The notes: a model not told the origin generated them from the sequence alone. DNA of 64,000 nt from Streptomyces sp. ISL-11 (GCF_018614525.1 NZ_JAGGOL010000034.1:1-64000), one strand, 5' to 3'. Numbered from the stretch's first letter, positions 37,971 to 46,884 are shown. Translations and numbers: made by a program.

Positions 37971-38074
37971 CTACCCCGCTTGCGATGCCCAGGCGGCGTC
38001 CCACACAAATCGTGCGGGGGCGCTACTGGGTGCTCGTGACGAAGTGGCGCGACGGAGTGTGGAAGGCTGCCTAA
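37967..38074 (+). CDS. Very small basic protein, 35 aa
   Basis: GTG 37967 overlaps the preceding stop (GTGA); stop TAA 38072-38074. It is basic with Trp and Tyr (RGRYWVLVTKWRDGVWKAA) and resembles the Trp-containing repeats of the preceding protein, so it may be a detached repeat unit. Coding call rests on the overlap. Confidence 0.5.
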   Translation: MTTPLAMPRRRPTQIVRGRYWVLVTKWRDGVWKAA

Positions 38075-38081
38075 CAACGCA

Positions 38082-38125
38082 AAAATGCCCCTCACCTTTC
38101 CGTGCGGAATGGTGAGGGGCATTTT
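38082..38125. terminator. Bidirectional terminator between early and late genes
   Basis: AAAATGCCCCTCACC (38082-38096) pairs perfectly with GGTGAGGGGCATTTT (38111-38125). A-run and T-run on opposite sides make it work from both directions, where plus-strand early and minus-strand late transcription converge. Confidence 0.92.
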
Positions 38126-38138
38126 CCCTGTCGAGAGA

Positions 38139-38399
38139 TCAGCCGTTCGTTGGCGTCGGGGCGGTTTCCTTCTGGGCGAGCAGCCGCTGACGTGCTGCGG
38201 CCTCCTCCCACGGCGACGCCTGGTCCTCGGCGGCCCCGGTCTTCGAATCCTCGAACCGCTGCGCGGCTTCGCCGGCACCTACTATCGCGAGCACCAGGCC
38301 CGCGAGGGTGTACCAGTCCACGCCCGGCCAGCGAGCGAGGAGCAGTGGGACGACGGCAGCGGCGTACGAGGTCAGCCGGACCGGGTGGTTACGCAGCAC
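38139..38399 (-). CDS. Putative holin
   Basis: 86 aa from ATG 38399, overlapping the endolysin end by 11 bases. Two hydrophobic stretches, YAAAVVPLLLARWPG and YTLAGLVLAIVGAG, then a charged C-terminal tail. Size, topology and position next to the endolysin fit a holin that permeabilises the membrane at lysis; call is by context. Confidence 0.72.
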   Translation of the reverse strand: MLRNHPVRLTSYAAAVVPLLLARWPGVDWYTLAGLVLAIVGAGEAAQRFEDSKTGAAEDQASPWEEAAARQRLLAQKETAPTPTNG

Positions 38400-39624
38400 T
38401 CTTTACCTCCGGGGTGGGGATGACCTGCTGGGGGACGACCGGGATGTCGGTGGGCTTGGAGACGTCAGGCATGACCGGCCGTACGGGCTCCGGCTTCGTG
38501 GGCTTGGTCGGGGCCGGGGGCTCCACGGGCTTGTGCGGCTCGGGCTGCTTCGGCTCGGGGTTGCCCTTGACCCGGTCCTTGATCTTGCTCAGTTCGCCCT
38601 TGACCTCCCGCAGCTCCTGGTCGATCCGGTCGAACCTCTCCGTCCAGTCGGCACCTGGCTTCGCCGGACCCGGCCTGGGCGCGGGCTTCGGCGGGGGCGT
38701 CTTCGACCTGCCGCTGTCGCCGGTCGAAGGCACTGGCCGGGGTGTGCCTGTCACCTTCAGCGCCTGGCCGGCCGCGATTACGTCGGGGTCCGTGATGCCG
38801 GGGTTGAGGGCCAGGAGCCGGGCGAGCGACATGCCGTGCGCGCGAGCGACTGCGCTGAGGGAGTCCCCGGACCGCACCGTGTACGTGCCTGTCGCGCTCT
38901 CGGGCTCAGGGGCCGGCGAAGGCGTGGACGTCTCGTCGCTGTCCTTGGCCGGAGGCTTCGGCTTCTCACTGGGCTTCGCCGGGACGGTGACCTCCTGGCC
39001 CTCCTGGACGTGGTCAGGATCGGAGATTTGAGGGTTGGCCGCCAGCAGGGAAGCGAGAGTGACGCCCAGAACGGCGGCGATACCGCCCAGCGTCTGCCCT
39101 GCCTTGATCTTGTACTTGCCTGAGGAACCGCCGCTGTCGTGGACGACGCCAGCACCCGAGTAGGCGGGGTGACCGAAGCCGAGGATGCGGGTCGTCGAGG
39201 CCCAGTTGCGGTAGGTCTTGCGGTAGACGCCGTCGCCGTTCGGCGCCGGGTATTCCCGGGTGTTGCCGCCCACGACCTCGATGTCCCGGCCGCCGTTGAA
39301 CACGCCGATCACCAGCTCGACGTGAGTTCCGCCTTCGGAGCCGAACATGGCGAGCGAGCCGACGCGCGGACTGCGGTTGAAGGCGCTGCGCTGCTTGTAG
39401 TAATCGGTGCACACTGAGCAGGAGGCGGTGGCCGGGATGATGTCGCGGTTGTCGGTCTTCCATGCCAGCCACGAAATGAACGACTGACACCAGGGCCCGT
39501 AAATCGCCCAGTCGACCTGGATACCTGGGGTCTGCTCCGCGTACTTGTTGTAGTTGTTGGCGCCTTCCTTGTAGCCGACCTGGGTCAGGGCCAGGTTGAC
39601 CATGGACGCTGCTGTCGATGCCAA
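38389..39624 (-). CDS. Endolysin: Cys/His peptidase domain, two LysM, Pro-rich coiled-coil tail
   Basis: 411 aa from TTG 39624, which has AAAGGAG six bases upstream; ATG codons at 39645 and 39603 lack ribosome sites. The N-terminal CHAP-like domain (about 1-155) has candidate catalytic Cys46 (GPWCQSFISW) and His101 (THVELVIG). LysM domains follow at about 171-214 and 247-291, binding peptidoglycan. A Pro-rich linker, a short coiled coil (DRIDQELREVKGELSKIKDR) and another Pro-rich tail end the protein. The tail is unusual for an endolysin and may tether or multimerise it. Confidence 0.88.
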   Translation of the reverse strand: MASTAASMVNLALTQVGYKEGANNYNKYAEQTPGIQVDWAIYGPWCQSFISWLAWKTDNRDIIPATASCSVCTDYYKQRSAFNRSPRVGSLAMFGSEGGTHVELVIGVFNGGRDIEVVGGNTREYPAPNGDGVYRKTYRNWASTTRILGFGHPAYSGAGVVHDSGGSSGKYKIKAGQTLGGIAAVLGVTLASLLAANPQISDPDHVQEGQEVTVPAKPSEKPKPPAKDSDETSTPSPAPEPESATGTYTVRSGDSLSAVARAHGMSLARLLALNPGITDPDVIAAGQALKVTGTPRPVPSTGDSGRSKTPPPKPAPRPGPAKPGADWTERFDRIDQELREVKGELSKIKDRVKGNPEPKQPEPHKPVEPPAPTKPTKPEPVRPVMPDVSKPTDIPVVPQQVIPTPEVKSAA

Positions 39625-39646
39625 GGGCACTCCTTTCGGTGGCATG

Positions 39647-39671
39647 AAAAAGGCCCGCCGAAGCGGGCCCT
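39647..39671 (-). terminator. Terminator upstream of the endolysin gene
   Basis: On the minus strand GGGCCCGC, loop TTCG, GCGGGCC and TTTTT. It lies between the membrane/coiled-coil gene and the endolysin, so lysis genes may need read-through or their own promoter. Confidence 0.8.
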
Positions 39672-39679
39672 CCATGAGG

Positions 39680-39693
39680 TATTAATTCATTCA
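39680..39693. repeat. Dispersed repeat copy TATTAATTCATTCA
   Basis: Matches 13 of 14 bases of the repeat clustered at 29.3-29.6 kb. It overlaps the stop codon of the 89-aa gene and lies next to the terminator. Confidence 0.65.
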
Positions 39694-39960
39694 GCGAGGT
39701 GTGCGGAGGGCTGCGACGCGGGCCGGATCAAGCGCGGTCAGCAGCTCGATCAGCCGGCCGTTCTCGGCCTCGATGCGGCCCAGCCGCAGTTTGATCTCCG
39801 TCAGGTCGTCCTGAAGCCGGTCCGCCCTTGCCTTCTGGGCCTCGGCCTCGGACTTCCAGACCTCGGCGGTCCGCACCTCCTTGGCGGCGCGGACGACGAC
39901 GTACCCGCCGATGACGATGCTGATGATCCCGAAGAGGTTCAGGATCACGGACGTGTTCAT
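39691..39960 (-). CDS. Membrane-anchored coiled-coil protein, lysis-module associated
   Basis: 89 aa from ATG 39960. One N-terminal membrane helix (about residues 5-24, VILNLFGIISIVIGGYVVV) and then a long charged coiled coil. It could be a second holin-like or lysis-regulating protein. Overlaps the previous tail gene by four bases (ATGA). Confidence 0.68.
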   Translation of the reverse strand: MNTSVILNLFGIISIVIGGYVVVRAAKEVRTAEVWKSEAEAQKARADRLQDDLTEIKLRLGRIEAENGRLIELLTALDPARVAALRTPR

Positions 39961-40568
39961 GGAACTTCACCTATCCATCGCAGTTCCTGGAAGCAGGCAG
40001 TGGTGTGGAAGCGGGCGTCAGCCCAGCCGATACCGGCAAGGTCCGGGGTATGGGCCACACAACTGATGAACTCGCCTGCGCGCATGGGTACTTCGACGGT
40101 GACCGTGCCGCAGTTGCTGTACGCCGTCCATGAGGAGAGGCTTCCGGTGGTGAAGGCGTTGTTGCCCACAGAGCTGGTGTTGAAGTCAGCAGACGGCAGG
40201 ACGGCGATGTCGAGCCACATCATGTGGACCTGGTCGGCGCCCGCGGACTGGAGCCCCGGGGAGACGTTTCCGCCGATGGTGTATCGGTAGCGGCCGTCGA
40301 TCGGTGCTACGAGGCCGACCACGTTGCCTGCACTGTTCGTCGGCGTCATGCCCGAGCGGGTCTCGTATGCGATTCCCGCAGGCTGCTTCCCGACGGGGTA
40401 GCAGGGCAAATGGGTGTAGCTGCCCTTGCGAGCCAGCCATTCCACACCGATAACCCGCACCGCCGGCGGCCTCACCAGGTGGCTGTGGACGTCCCGGACG
40501 CGTCGGTTCATCATGGCCGGGTCCGCGAGATCGCGAGAGGCCCAGTCTTCAATCGCGGGTGCGTTCAT
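39957..40568 (-). CDS. Minor tail / receptor-binding protein, paralogue 1
   Basis: 203 aa from ATG 40568. Short N-terminal helix (PAMMNRRVRDVHSHL), then a beta-rich globular region with PIDGRYRYTIGGNVSPG and the end FQELRWIGEVP. The DGxYxxxxGG core resembles C1q/TNF-like jelly-roll knobs of tail fibres. One of three adjacent paralogues. Confidence 0.7.
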   Translation of the reverse strand: MNAPAIEDWASRDLADPAMMNRRVRDVHSHLVRPPAVRVIGVEWLARKGSYTHLPCYPVGKQPAGIAYETRSGMTPTNSAGNVVGLVAPIDGRYRYTIGGNVSPGLQSAGADQVHMMWLDIAVLPSADFNTSSVGNNAFTTGSLSSWTAYSNCGTVTVEVPMRAGEFISCVAHTPDLAGIGWADARFHTTACFQELRWIGEVP

Positions 40569-41164
40569 CAGTACCTCCCCACCCACCGCATCGAGAAGAA
40601 CGACCGGCCCGGCAATGTCTTGTTGCCCAGCAGGAATGGCTGGTCGGAGATGCCGGCCGCGCTCACGGACTCGCCCTTCTTCAGGCGGACCGTCGCGGCG
40701 ATGGAGCCGTAGCCCCGGCTGCCGTTGGAGCGGCCTGGTGAGGACGATGCGATTACGTGGGCGGCATCGGTCCACAGCGAGTCGTCTGTGACGTTCTTGC
40801 CGAGCTTGACGTGCATGTTCAGCGGCGTCGTGTTGGGCGTGTCGATGACGCCCCCGAAGGCGACGCTGTACCGGCCGTCCTCGGGCGCCGTCAGACGCAG
40901 TGCGTACGGTGTTCTCCCAGCGGTCGCGCCGGGCTGTACAAGGTTGGCGCTGTCGAACTCCGCGGAGGGCTGTAGACCTTGGCCGGGCAGGTACCACGCG
41001 AACGTGACCCACCGGCTAGCGGGGAGCTTGCCGGAGTCGAGGGCGTCAGCCGGCGCCCAGTTCACCGAGCTGTCCTTGTGCGTGCCGCGCTGCCGGGCGG
41101 TAGCCCAGCACGAGGGCGACCGGTACAGGAACCGGTGCGGGTCGCGGATACGGGCGTTCATCAT
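40568..41164 (-). CDS. Minor tail / receptor-binding protein, paralogue 2
   Basis: 198 aa from ATG 41164 by conservative choice. The frame is open to a TGA at 41222-41224, and the extra residues (ATWARREVLTAAMMNARIRD) match the N-terminus of paralogue 1. The only candidate start there is CTG at 41215, with GGTGAG just upstream. Core PEDGRYSVAFGGVID, end SMRWVGRY. Likely jelly-roll knob, function as for paralogue 1. Stop overlaps the next start (TGATG). Confidence 0.68.
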   Translation of the reverse strand: MMNARIRDPHRFLYRSPSCWATARQRGTHKDSSVNWAPADALDSGKLPASRWVTFAWYLPGQGLQPSAEFDSANLVQPGATAGRTPYALRLTAPEDGRYSVAFGGVIDTPNTTPLNMHVKLGKNVTDDSLWTDAAHVIASSSPGRSNGSRGYGSIAATVRLKKGESVSAAGISDQPFLLGNKTLPGRSFFSMRWVGRY

Positions 41165-41211
41165 GGCGGCGGTGAGGACCTCGCGTCGGGCCCACGTGGC
41201 ACTCGTCGGGA

Positions 41212-41757
41212 TCAGGGAAGCTCACCCACCCATCGCATCTCGAGGTATGTGGCGGCCGAGGCGTTCTCCTTGTCGTCGGAGAACATCCAGGCCGCGCCTT
41301 CGGCATAGCCGGCGAGTGCGATCCACTCGCCGGTACGCAGGGGGATCGTCGCGGTGCCGGTGCCGGAGCGGTGGGAGTTGCGGATGCGGTGGCATCCGAA
41401 CTTCAAGAACGCGGTGGTCTCGAACTGCGCGCCCTCGGACAGGCCCTTGGCGATGGCGACGCGGGCGTAGCCGATCTTGCCGTCGGTCTGGTATGAGCCG
41501 ATGACCGCGCCGGCGTTGACCTCGTAGAGCCCGTCGCGGGGAGCGGTGACGCGAATGGATGAGTCGGACATCGTGCTGCCGGTCGTGTCGTAGGAGTGCT
41601 CCCGGCCGTAGCTCTGGCCTGGGGGTTCCAGGGTCAGCACGGCCCAGGTTCCGGCGTCCTTGCTGCCGGACAGCTTGCCCGCTCTGCGGCAGCCGGGCGG
41701 GTTCGAGAGCAGAGTGAGCACGTCGCGGACGTGCGTGTTCATGTCCTCGGGGGACAC
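41212..41757 (-). CDS. Minor tail / receptor-binding protein, paralogue 3
   Basis: 181 aa from GTG 41757. The frame is open back to the previous stop at 41794-41796 and reads AIEINTWGQGP there, matching the EDWASR region of paralogue 1, but without a normal start codon. Core PRDGLYEVNAGAVIGS, end LEMRWVGELP. Same family as the two following genes. Confidence 0.68.
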   Translation of the reverse strand: MSPEDMNTHVRDVLTLLSNPPGCRRAGKLSGSKDAGTWAVLTLEPPGQSYGREHSYDTTGSTMSDSSIRVTAPRDGLYEVNAGAVIGSYQTDGKIGYARVAIAKGLSEGAQFETTAFLKFGCHRIRNSHRSGTGTATIPLRTGEWIALAGYAEGAAWMFSDDKENASAATYLEMRWVGELP

Positions 41758-41793
41758 CGGGCCCTGCCCCCAGGTGTTGATCTCGATTGCGTA

Positions 41794-42630
41794 TCACCCC
41801 AGGTAGGTGCTGACGCCGAGCACCGACGCGTTGTCGTCGCCCAGAATCCAGGTCGGGTGGCCGTCTGAGCGGCCGGGAATGGTCACGAGGTAGAGGCCGG
41901 CAGTGTCCACTGGAGTGTTGAGGCTGAGCGTTCCTGCGGAGGCGCCCGCGCCAGGGGTCTCGGCGGTCAAGACGCTGATCTCGTACGAGCCGAAGCGGCC
42001 CAGGGCGGTCTCACGGGGAATCAGCCCTTCGGGCCAGCGGTAGCTGCTGACCTCACGGGAGGCCGTCAGCGCCACGAAAACGCTCACGAAGTCCCGTGAG
42101 GGCATGAGCGGGACTTTGTCCACTGCTTTGTACACCTGCATGTCGCTGACCGGGGTGAGCGACTGCTGGGTGACGTCACCGCTCCGGTACGCAAGGTTGA
42201 TCAGCTTGGCCTGGGGAGAGGCGCCGAGGTCCCACAGGACCTGATCTTCATTGCCGGTGTACGGCCAGCATGCGACGGCAAGGGAGATCTCGTCCGGGCT
42301 GCCGCCCATGACTTGTGGCACGTGCCCAGCAGGGGATAGCAGCCGCGGCAGGCCGCTCATACTCGCGCAGATGCTGACGATGTAATCGTTGACCCGCGCA
42401 CCGGGCGGCAGCCCGAGGGTGGCGTACTGCTTGGCGGAGACGGAGCCGGAGTTGCTACCGGCGTACGTGGCGAACTCCCGGGCTTCCGGCGGGCTGTTCA
42501 TCCACTCCTGGCCGTCCCAGTAGCGGGCTGAAGGCTTCTCCACCCAGGATTTGCCGTCCCAGACCTTCTGGACGACTTCAACCCAGCCTTTACCGTCCCA
42601 GGTCATCACGGGGTTGTACTTACGCGGCAT
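41794..42630 (-). CDS. Minor tail protein with WDGKxW repeats
   Basis: 278 aa from ATG 42630, overlapping the preceding gene by 11 bases. The N-terminus has three WDG repeats (TWDGKGWVEV, VWDGKSWVEK, YWDGQEWMNS), a linker seen in actinophage tail proteins. A beta-rich domain follows, ending DDNASVLGVSTYLG. Likely structural or receptor-binding. Confidence 0.72.
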   Translation of the reverse strand: MPRKYNPVMTWDGKGWVEVVQKVWDGKSWVEKPSARYWDGQEWMNSPPEAREFATYAGSNSGSVSAKQYATLGLPPGARVNDYIVSICASMSGLPRLLSPAGHVPQVMGGSPDEISLAVACWPYTGNEDQVLWDLGASPQAKLINLAYRSGDVTQQSLTPVSDMQVYKAVDKVPLMPSRDFVSVFVALTASREVSSYRWPEGLIPRETALGRFGSYEISVLTAETPGAGASAGTLSLNTPVDTAGLYLVTIPGRSDGHPTWILGDDNASVLGVSTYLG

Positions 42631-43393
42631 ACGGCACCCACACATCGCCCGGCTGTGGATTCGACGGAGGCGTTGGCCCGCTGAACAGGCGGGCCGCGCC
42701 CACGTTCGGGGCGCTGACCGGGCCGCCGGCCTCGATCGGTCCGGCGGTACGGACGAGTCCTGTCTTGTAGACGCGGAAGCAGGGGCTGGTACCTGGTCCG
42801 TTGCTGGAGACGGAGACAGCAGGGCGGCTGTCACTGAGCGGCGTCGTGTTGATCACCAGCGGCGAGTTGTCCGTGAAGGGGTTCAGGTACAACGTGCCGT
42901 TGCCCTTGATGTTCGTGCCGAGGGTGCCGGCCCGCGTCACACGGATCACGTCGCCGGAGCCGTCGGCCGCCTCGACGGCGACCCAGGGGTCCGTCGTCGC
43001 GGTGGCGGCCTGGTTCGCCCCGTTGAGCCGGACTGCCTGGGCGAACTTGCCGTCCGCGTACTCCCGTGCCCGGTGCGGGTCGGGGTCCAGCTCGGTATGC
43101 CGCCTTAGCCGGATGCCCAGGTTGACGGGGATCAATTCCACTCGGCGGACCCCGGAGTCCGCCCACAGCCGCTCCACACCGGGCGGGCCGAAGAATGAGG
43201 GCAGGTAGCCGTGCTGGTCGGCGACCAGAGTGCCACTGTCGAGCACGGCGCCGTCCGCGTCCTGGAGGTCCATGACCCGGGCCGCTGTGTCGGACGGACC
43301 GTCCCAGATCGTCACCGGGGCCCCAGATACCCGCCGGCCGTCAACGTCCTCGGCGACATCAGCGGCCGAGCCGCCGAACATGTTGCGCTCCAT
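42620..43393 (-). CDS. Minor tail protein / tail fibre
   Basis: 257 aa from ATG 43393. N-terminal region VSGAPVTIWDGPSDTAARVM resembles baseplate-attachment domains of siphovirus tail fibres. The C-terminal half is Gly/Asn-rich beta structure, ending PSNPQPGDVWVPYAA, a common chaperone-like tail-fibre terminus. Adsorption role inferred. Confidence 0.72.
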   Translation of the reverse strand: MERNMFGGSAADVAEDVDGRRVSGAPVTIWDGPSDTAARVMDLQDADGAVLDSGTLVADQHGYLPSFFGPPGVERLWADSGVRRVELIPVNLGIRLRRHTELDPDPHRAREYADGKFAQAVRLNGANQAATATTDPWVAVEAADGSGDVIRVTRAGTLGTNIKGNGTLYLNPFTDNSPLVINTTPLSDSRPAVSVSSNGPGTSPCFRVYKTGLVRTAGPIEAGGPVSAPNVGAARLFSGPTPPSNPQPGDVWVPYAA

Positions 43394-43401
43394 GCGCCTC
43401 C

Positions 43402-44472
43402 TTACTCGTTGAACTGGTTGGCCTCGAAAATGCCGCTGAATACGATGCTCGCGCGGGGTGGGAAAACGAGGAGATAGTCGAGACCGTCGCGGAGACTGTT
43501 TGCGGACTGGCTGAGGATGCGTACGGTCTGGCCGCGCTGACCAGCCCACGCCATGCCGGTGAGACCGGCCATGTTGGGCAGCCCCGATCGTTCGTCGATG
43601 TTGAGCAAGTAGCCGGTGAACGCCTGGCCAGTGGCTCCGTTGAGGGGTACCGGGAGCTGGAAGGACAGGGCATCCTGCCGGGTGCGGATCTCCGCGTCGG
43701 AGTCGTTGCGGTAGTCCACTGAGAACCACGCGGTATTCGGTGCGATCCAGCGCCAGCGGCCACGGCAGACCAAACCCTTGGGGTCGCTGGAGGCGTTGAT
43801 GAGCTGAGGCGTGTACGTGAATGACTTGCCCAGCGTCATCGACGGTACGAGCCCGTCACGGCCGCGGAACAGCTCCTGCTGCCCATGACGGGCGTCGGAG
43901 TCGAGGTCGTACACGAAGGTGCCGGGGGGCACGAAGTTCGCCGAGTCTCCGGCGTTCCACGGGAACGCGACCGGCGTCGGCATGTCGAAGGGAGCCCGGT
44001 TGAAGGGCTCGACGCGGCCGTTGCCGCGAGGCACCTTCAGCTCGTGGATGACCAGCTCCCACTCCTGCCCCGGCTTCCGTTGAGGCTGCACTGCGATGGG
44101 GTTCGCCGACGGCTGGCCCTGGACGACGGCCATGTTCACCGATCCGCGGGGGATGTCGGCACGCAGGACGACGGTGTCCCTTCGGTCTTTCGCAGGGTCG
44201 AAGTTGGCGCCGATGTCGAAGGAGATCGGGGCATCGAGCCGGTAGAAGAATCCACCGACCCACGCTTCCCCGGGGGAGACTTCCACGGTGCGGTCCCCGA
44301 TGACCTTGATGGCGAAGGGCAGTGCTGCTCCGGTATAGGAGTTGCCGGTGAGCTTGGCGGCGACTCGGTCGCCGCCCCACATCTGCGCCATCGCTTGCCA
44401 GTCACCCTGGCCGACGGCTTGCCGGCCGCCCCGATCGTTGTCCTGGTTGAAGGGGAAGCTGATCTCTGCCAA
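43402..44472 (-). CDS. Baseplate/upper tail-fibre protein
   Basis: 356 aa from ATG 44472. The N-terminus MAEISFPFNQDNDRGGRQAV is typical of actinophage upper-fibre proteins located after the Gp37-like gene. Beta-rich throughout, no enzymatic motif. Probably joins the distal tail to the receptor-binding proteins. Confidence 0.72.
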   Translation of the reverse strand: MAEISFPFNQDNDRGGRQAVGQGDWQAMAQMWGGDRVAAKLTGNSYTGAALPFAIKVIGDRTVEVSPGEAWVGGFFYRLDAPISFDIGANFDPAKDRRDTVVLRADIPRGSVNMAVVQGQPSANPIAVQPQRKPGQEWELVIHELKVPRGNGRVEPFNRAPFDMPTPVAFPWNAGDSANFVPPGTFVYDLDSDARHGQQELFRGRDGLVPSMTLGKSFTYTPQLINASSDPKGLVCRGRWRWIAPNTAWFSVDYRNDSDAEIRTRQDALSFQLPVPLNGATGQAFTGYLLNIDERSGLPNMAGLTGMAWAGQRGQTVRILSQSANSLRDGLDYLLVFPPRASIVFSGIFEANQFNE

Positions 44473-45959
44473 TTACATCCTCGATTCGAGCTTGCGCAGT
44501 CTTTCCCGCATTTCGAATACGGTCTTGTAGAGGTTCAACGGGTCGCCCATGCCCTGCTGGCCGATCTTCGGTGTCACGGACTGGGTCCGGCCGCCGTCCT
44601 CGACGGTGATGTTGACCTCGCGGACGATGTCGCTGTATTCCTGCCCATCGATCGCCACGGTGATCTTGTCGCCCACGAAGTAATCCACCCCGAAACGAAC
44701 TTGATCCGTATCAATGGGGTAGATCTGAAAATTACCGGCCTTCTCGCCTTCCTTGAGAGTGGCCGTGGCGGCATCCTGGGCGGTCTTCACGTAGTGGGCC
44801 AGCATGACCTTCTTCGCGCCTTCGGAGGCGTTCATCAGGCTCAGGGCTGCGGCGTTGCTGGCGGCGGTTGCAGCCGTCTTGAGCTGAGCGGCCTTGGCCT
44901 TCTCGTCATCCGTTTTCGCTTCCCGCAGTGCGGTTTCCGCGCCCGCTGCTTGCGTCTGCGCATCTGCCACGGCCTTCTTCGCCGCTGCCAGGGCCGGAGT
45001 CCACTCCGTCCCGTCCGGTCCGGTGCCCAGTTCCTCGCTGCCGTCGGAGTTCTTACGCAACACCAGCTCGGGCTCGCCGCGGGCGGTGGTCCGCAGCGGG
45101 ATATCGCGGCGGTCAACGAACTGTTCCATCACCAAGCCCCACTGCTGCTCGCCCTCGGCGTCGATCTGCTGGTAGAGGTACCGTTCCGCCCCCTGTCCCT
45201 GACAGGCGACGATGGCGCGAGTTACGCGCGGAGCGGTCAGAGTCCAGACGACCTCGCGGAGATTGCCCAGCTCTTTGGAGAAGCGGACGTTCCGCGACAG
45301 GTCCCGGGGCTCGAAGACGGCCAGCTCGATCTTCTTGCGAGCGGGATTCCACAGAAAGCGGTAGCCGACGTTCTTGTCCGTGCACCACTTTTCGAAGGTC
45401 GTGCCGAGGTTGTCATAGCGGAGGGTGCCGTTGACGTCGTCGCCGATCTTCGGGAGCGGCCCGACGTCGACGCCTTCGACCTTCCGGTCAGACAGGGCAC
45501 GGCTGCCGAAGGCAAGATCGCACTCGGACCACAGGGCCTGACCAGCCGGGCCGCCTGCCGGGCGGGAATCCTGTCCCTTCCACTGCTCCGACACGGGAAG
45601 CAGGGTCGTCTGATTACTTCCGGCTCCCTTGACCGCGGGGAAGGCGAGGTAGCCGTACGGGATCTTGTTATCGCACTTCCCGCCGATGTAGAGGCTCCCC
45701 GGGCCGGTGTGCTGGGCGTTGGTCCAGTACTTCTGGAACATCTCGACCTGGCCGGTGAAAACCGGGGCGGGGACGCCATCCTGGTAGACGGCGATGCCTC
45801 CGCCGCGCTGGAGCAGCTCGGCCTGGTCGGTGCCGGCCTTTACGAGGAGCTGCCAGGAGCCTTGCTGGCAAAAGCGGACAGTAAATCCAGCTTGATCCAG
45901 GAGTCCAGCTCCCCGACAAGATTCAGGTTTCGGTCACGGACAAATACGCGGTATGCCAA
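44473..45959 (-). pseudogene. Gp37-like (ReqiPepy6-type) minor tail protein, frameshifted
   Basis: The family N-terminus reads MAYRVFVRDRNLNLVGELDS from TTG 45959, then WIKLDL. After about 45883 that frame runs to a stop at 45841, while the family sequence continues in another frame as TVRFCQQGSWQLLVKAGTDQ through to 44473. One missing base near GATTTACTG (45881-45887) explains this. The body has a long Ala/Lys coiled coil (about 44,850-45,000). The protein normally joins tail tip and fibres, so virion assembly should fail unless this is a sequencing error. Confidence 0.75.
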
Positions 45960-45963
45960 AGGG

Positions 45964-46884
45964 TCAGTAGCTTTCGTAGCGGGGTTTGATCGTCATCGTC
46001 AGCGCGGCAGAGCCACTGCCGGGCACCAGCTGCACACTGATGCGCGAGGCCCCGGCGGGCAGCGCCCACAGCGCCGGGTTCGGATCGAGGGCCGGCCAAA
46101 GGTTGCGGCCGAGGTCGTCTCGGACGGTCTTCACGCCCGGTCGGGTGTCGATGCGCAGGGTCCGGCCGCCGGGGACGACTTCGCCGGAGCCGGGGCCGGG
46201 GCCGGTGATGCCGAAAGACTGGCCGCCGCAGGCGAGAGTGAAGGACCGTACGGGGCCTCTGATCTCCCAGACAGGCCATGCGGCGGCATCGCCGGGATTC
46301 AGCACCGGAAGGGCTGCGTCGGAGACCAGGCCGGCGCTGAGCTTGAGTGGGAAGAGCGGCGCGGAGTTGCCCAGGAGTGGCTGGCCGCCGCCGAAAGACC
46401 ACTGCGCGACATGGAAGTCGTCGCCGTAGTAATAAGGGTCGGGCGCGGTGAGCTGTATGCCGTACCGCTGCCAGCGGAACCCCGCACTGTCCTCGCCCTC
46501 GTTGCCCTCCAGGCCGCCCTTGTAGTAGCAGGTCAGGTAGCGGGGAGGCTGGCCCGACTCCTGGACGCGCAGGGTGCACGGCCCGTTGTTCGGGTTGAGG
46601 GTGCGTATCAGCTTCCGCTTGAGTTGCCGGACGGAGTACCGGTCGATCCCGTAGAGGAAGAGAGGGATCATGATTTCCCGGGCGGCGACCCGGGAGGACC
46701 TGAACGAGCTGCCGTCCAGGTTGGGGCTGACGTCGTAGTTCACCTCGTGCGGCGGCATGTCGAGGCCGGTGGCGCCGGCCTGCATGAAGATGCCCGGCCA
46801 GTGGCGGCCGGAGAAGCCGGTGAGAGGGATCTCCCCCTCACCGGCCCCGCCTGTGATCGAGACGTAGGTGTGCCCCCAGCTCAT
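45964..46884 (-). CDS. Distal tail protein (Dit-like)
   Basis: 306 aa from ATG 46884. The pattern (MSWGHTYVSITGGAGEGEIP, then PNNGPCTLRVQESGQPPRYL and a conserved APDPYYYGD) is that of siphovirus tail-tip proteins placed after the tape measure. It forms the hub joining tail tube and baseplate. Confidence 0.82.
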   Translation of the reverse strand: MSWGHTYVSITGGAGEGEIPLTGFSGRHWPGIFMQAGATGLDMPPHEVNYDVSPNLDGSSFRSSRVAAREIMIPLFLYGIDRYSVRQLKRKLIRTLNPNNGPCTLRVQESGQPPRYLTCYYKGGLEGNEGEDSAGFRWQRYGIQLTAPDPYYYGDDFHVAQWSFGGGQPLLGNSAPLFPLKLSAGLVSDAALPVLNPGDAAAWPVWEIRGPVRSFTLACGGQSFGITGPGPGSGEVVPGGRTLRIDTRPGVKTVRDDLGRNLWPALDPNPALWALPAGASRISVQLVPGSGSAALTMTIKPRYESY

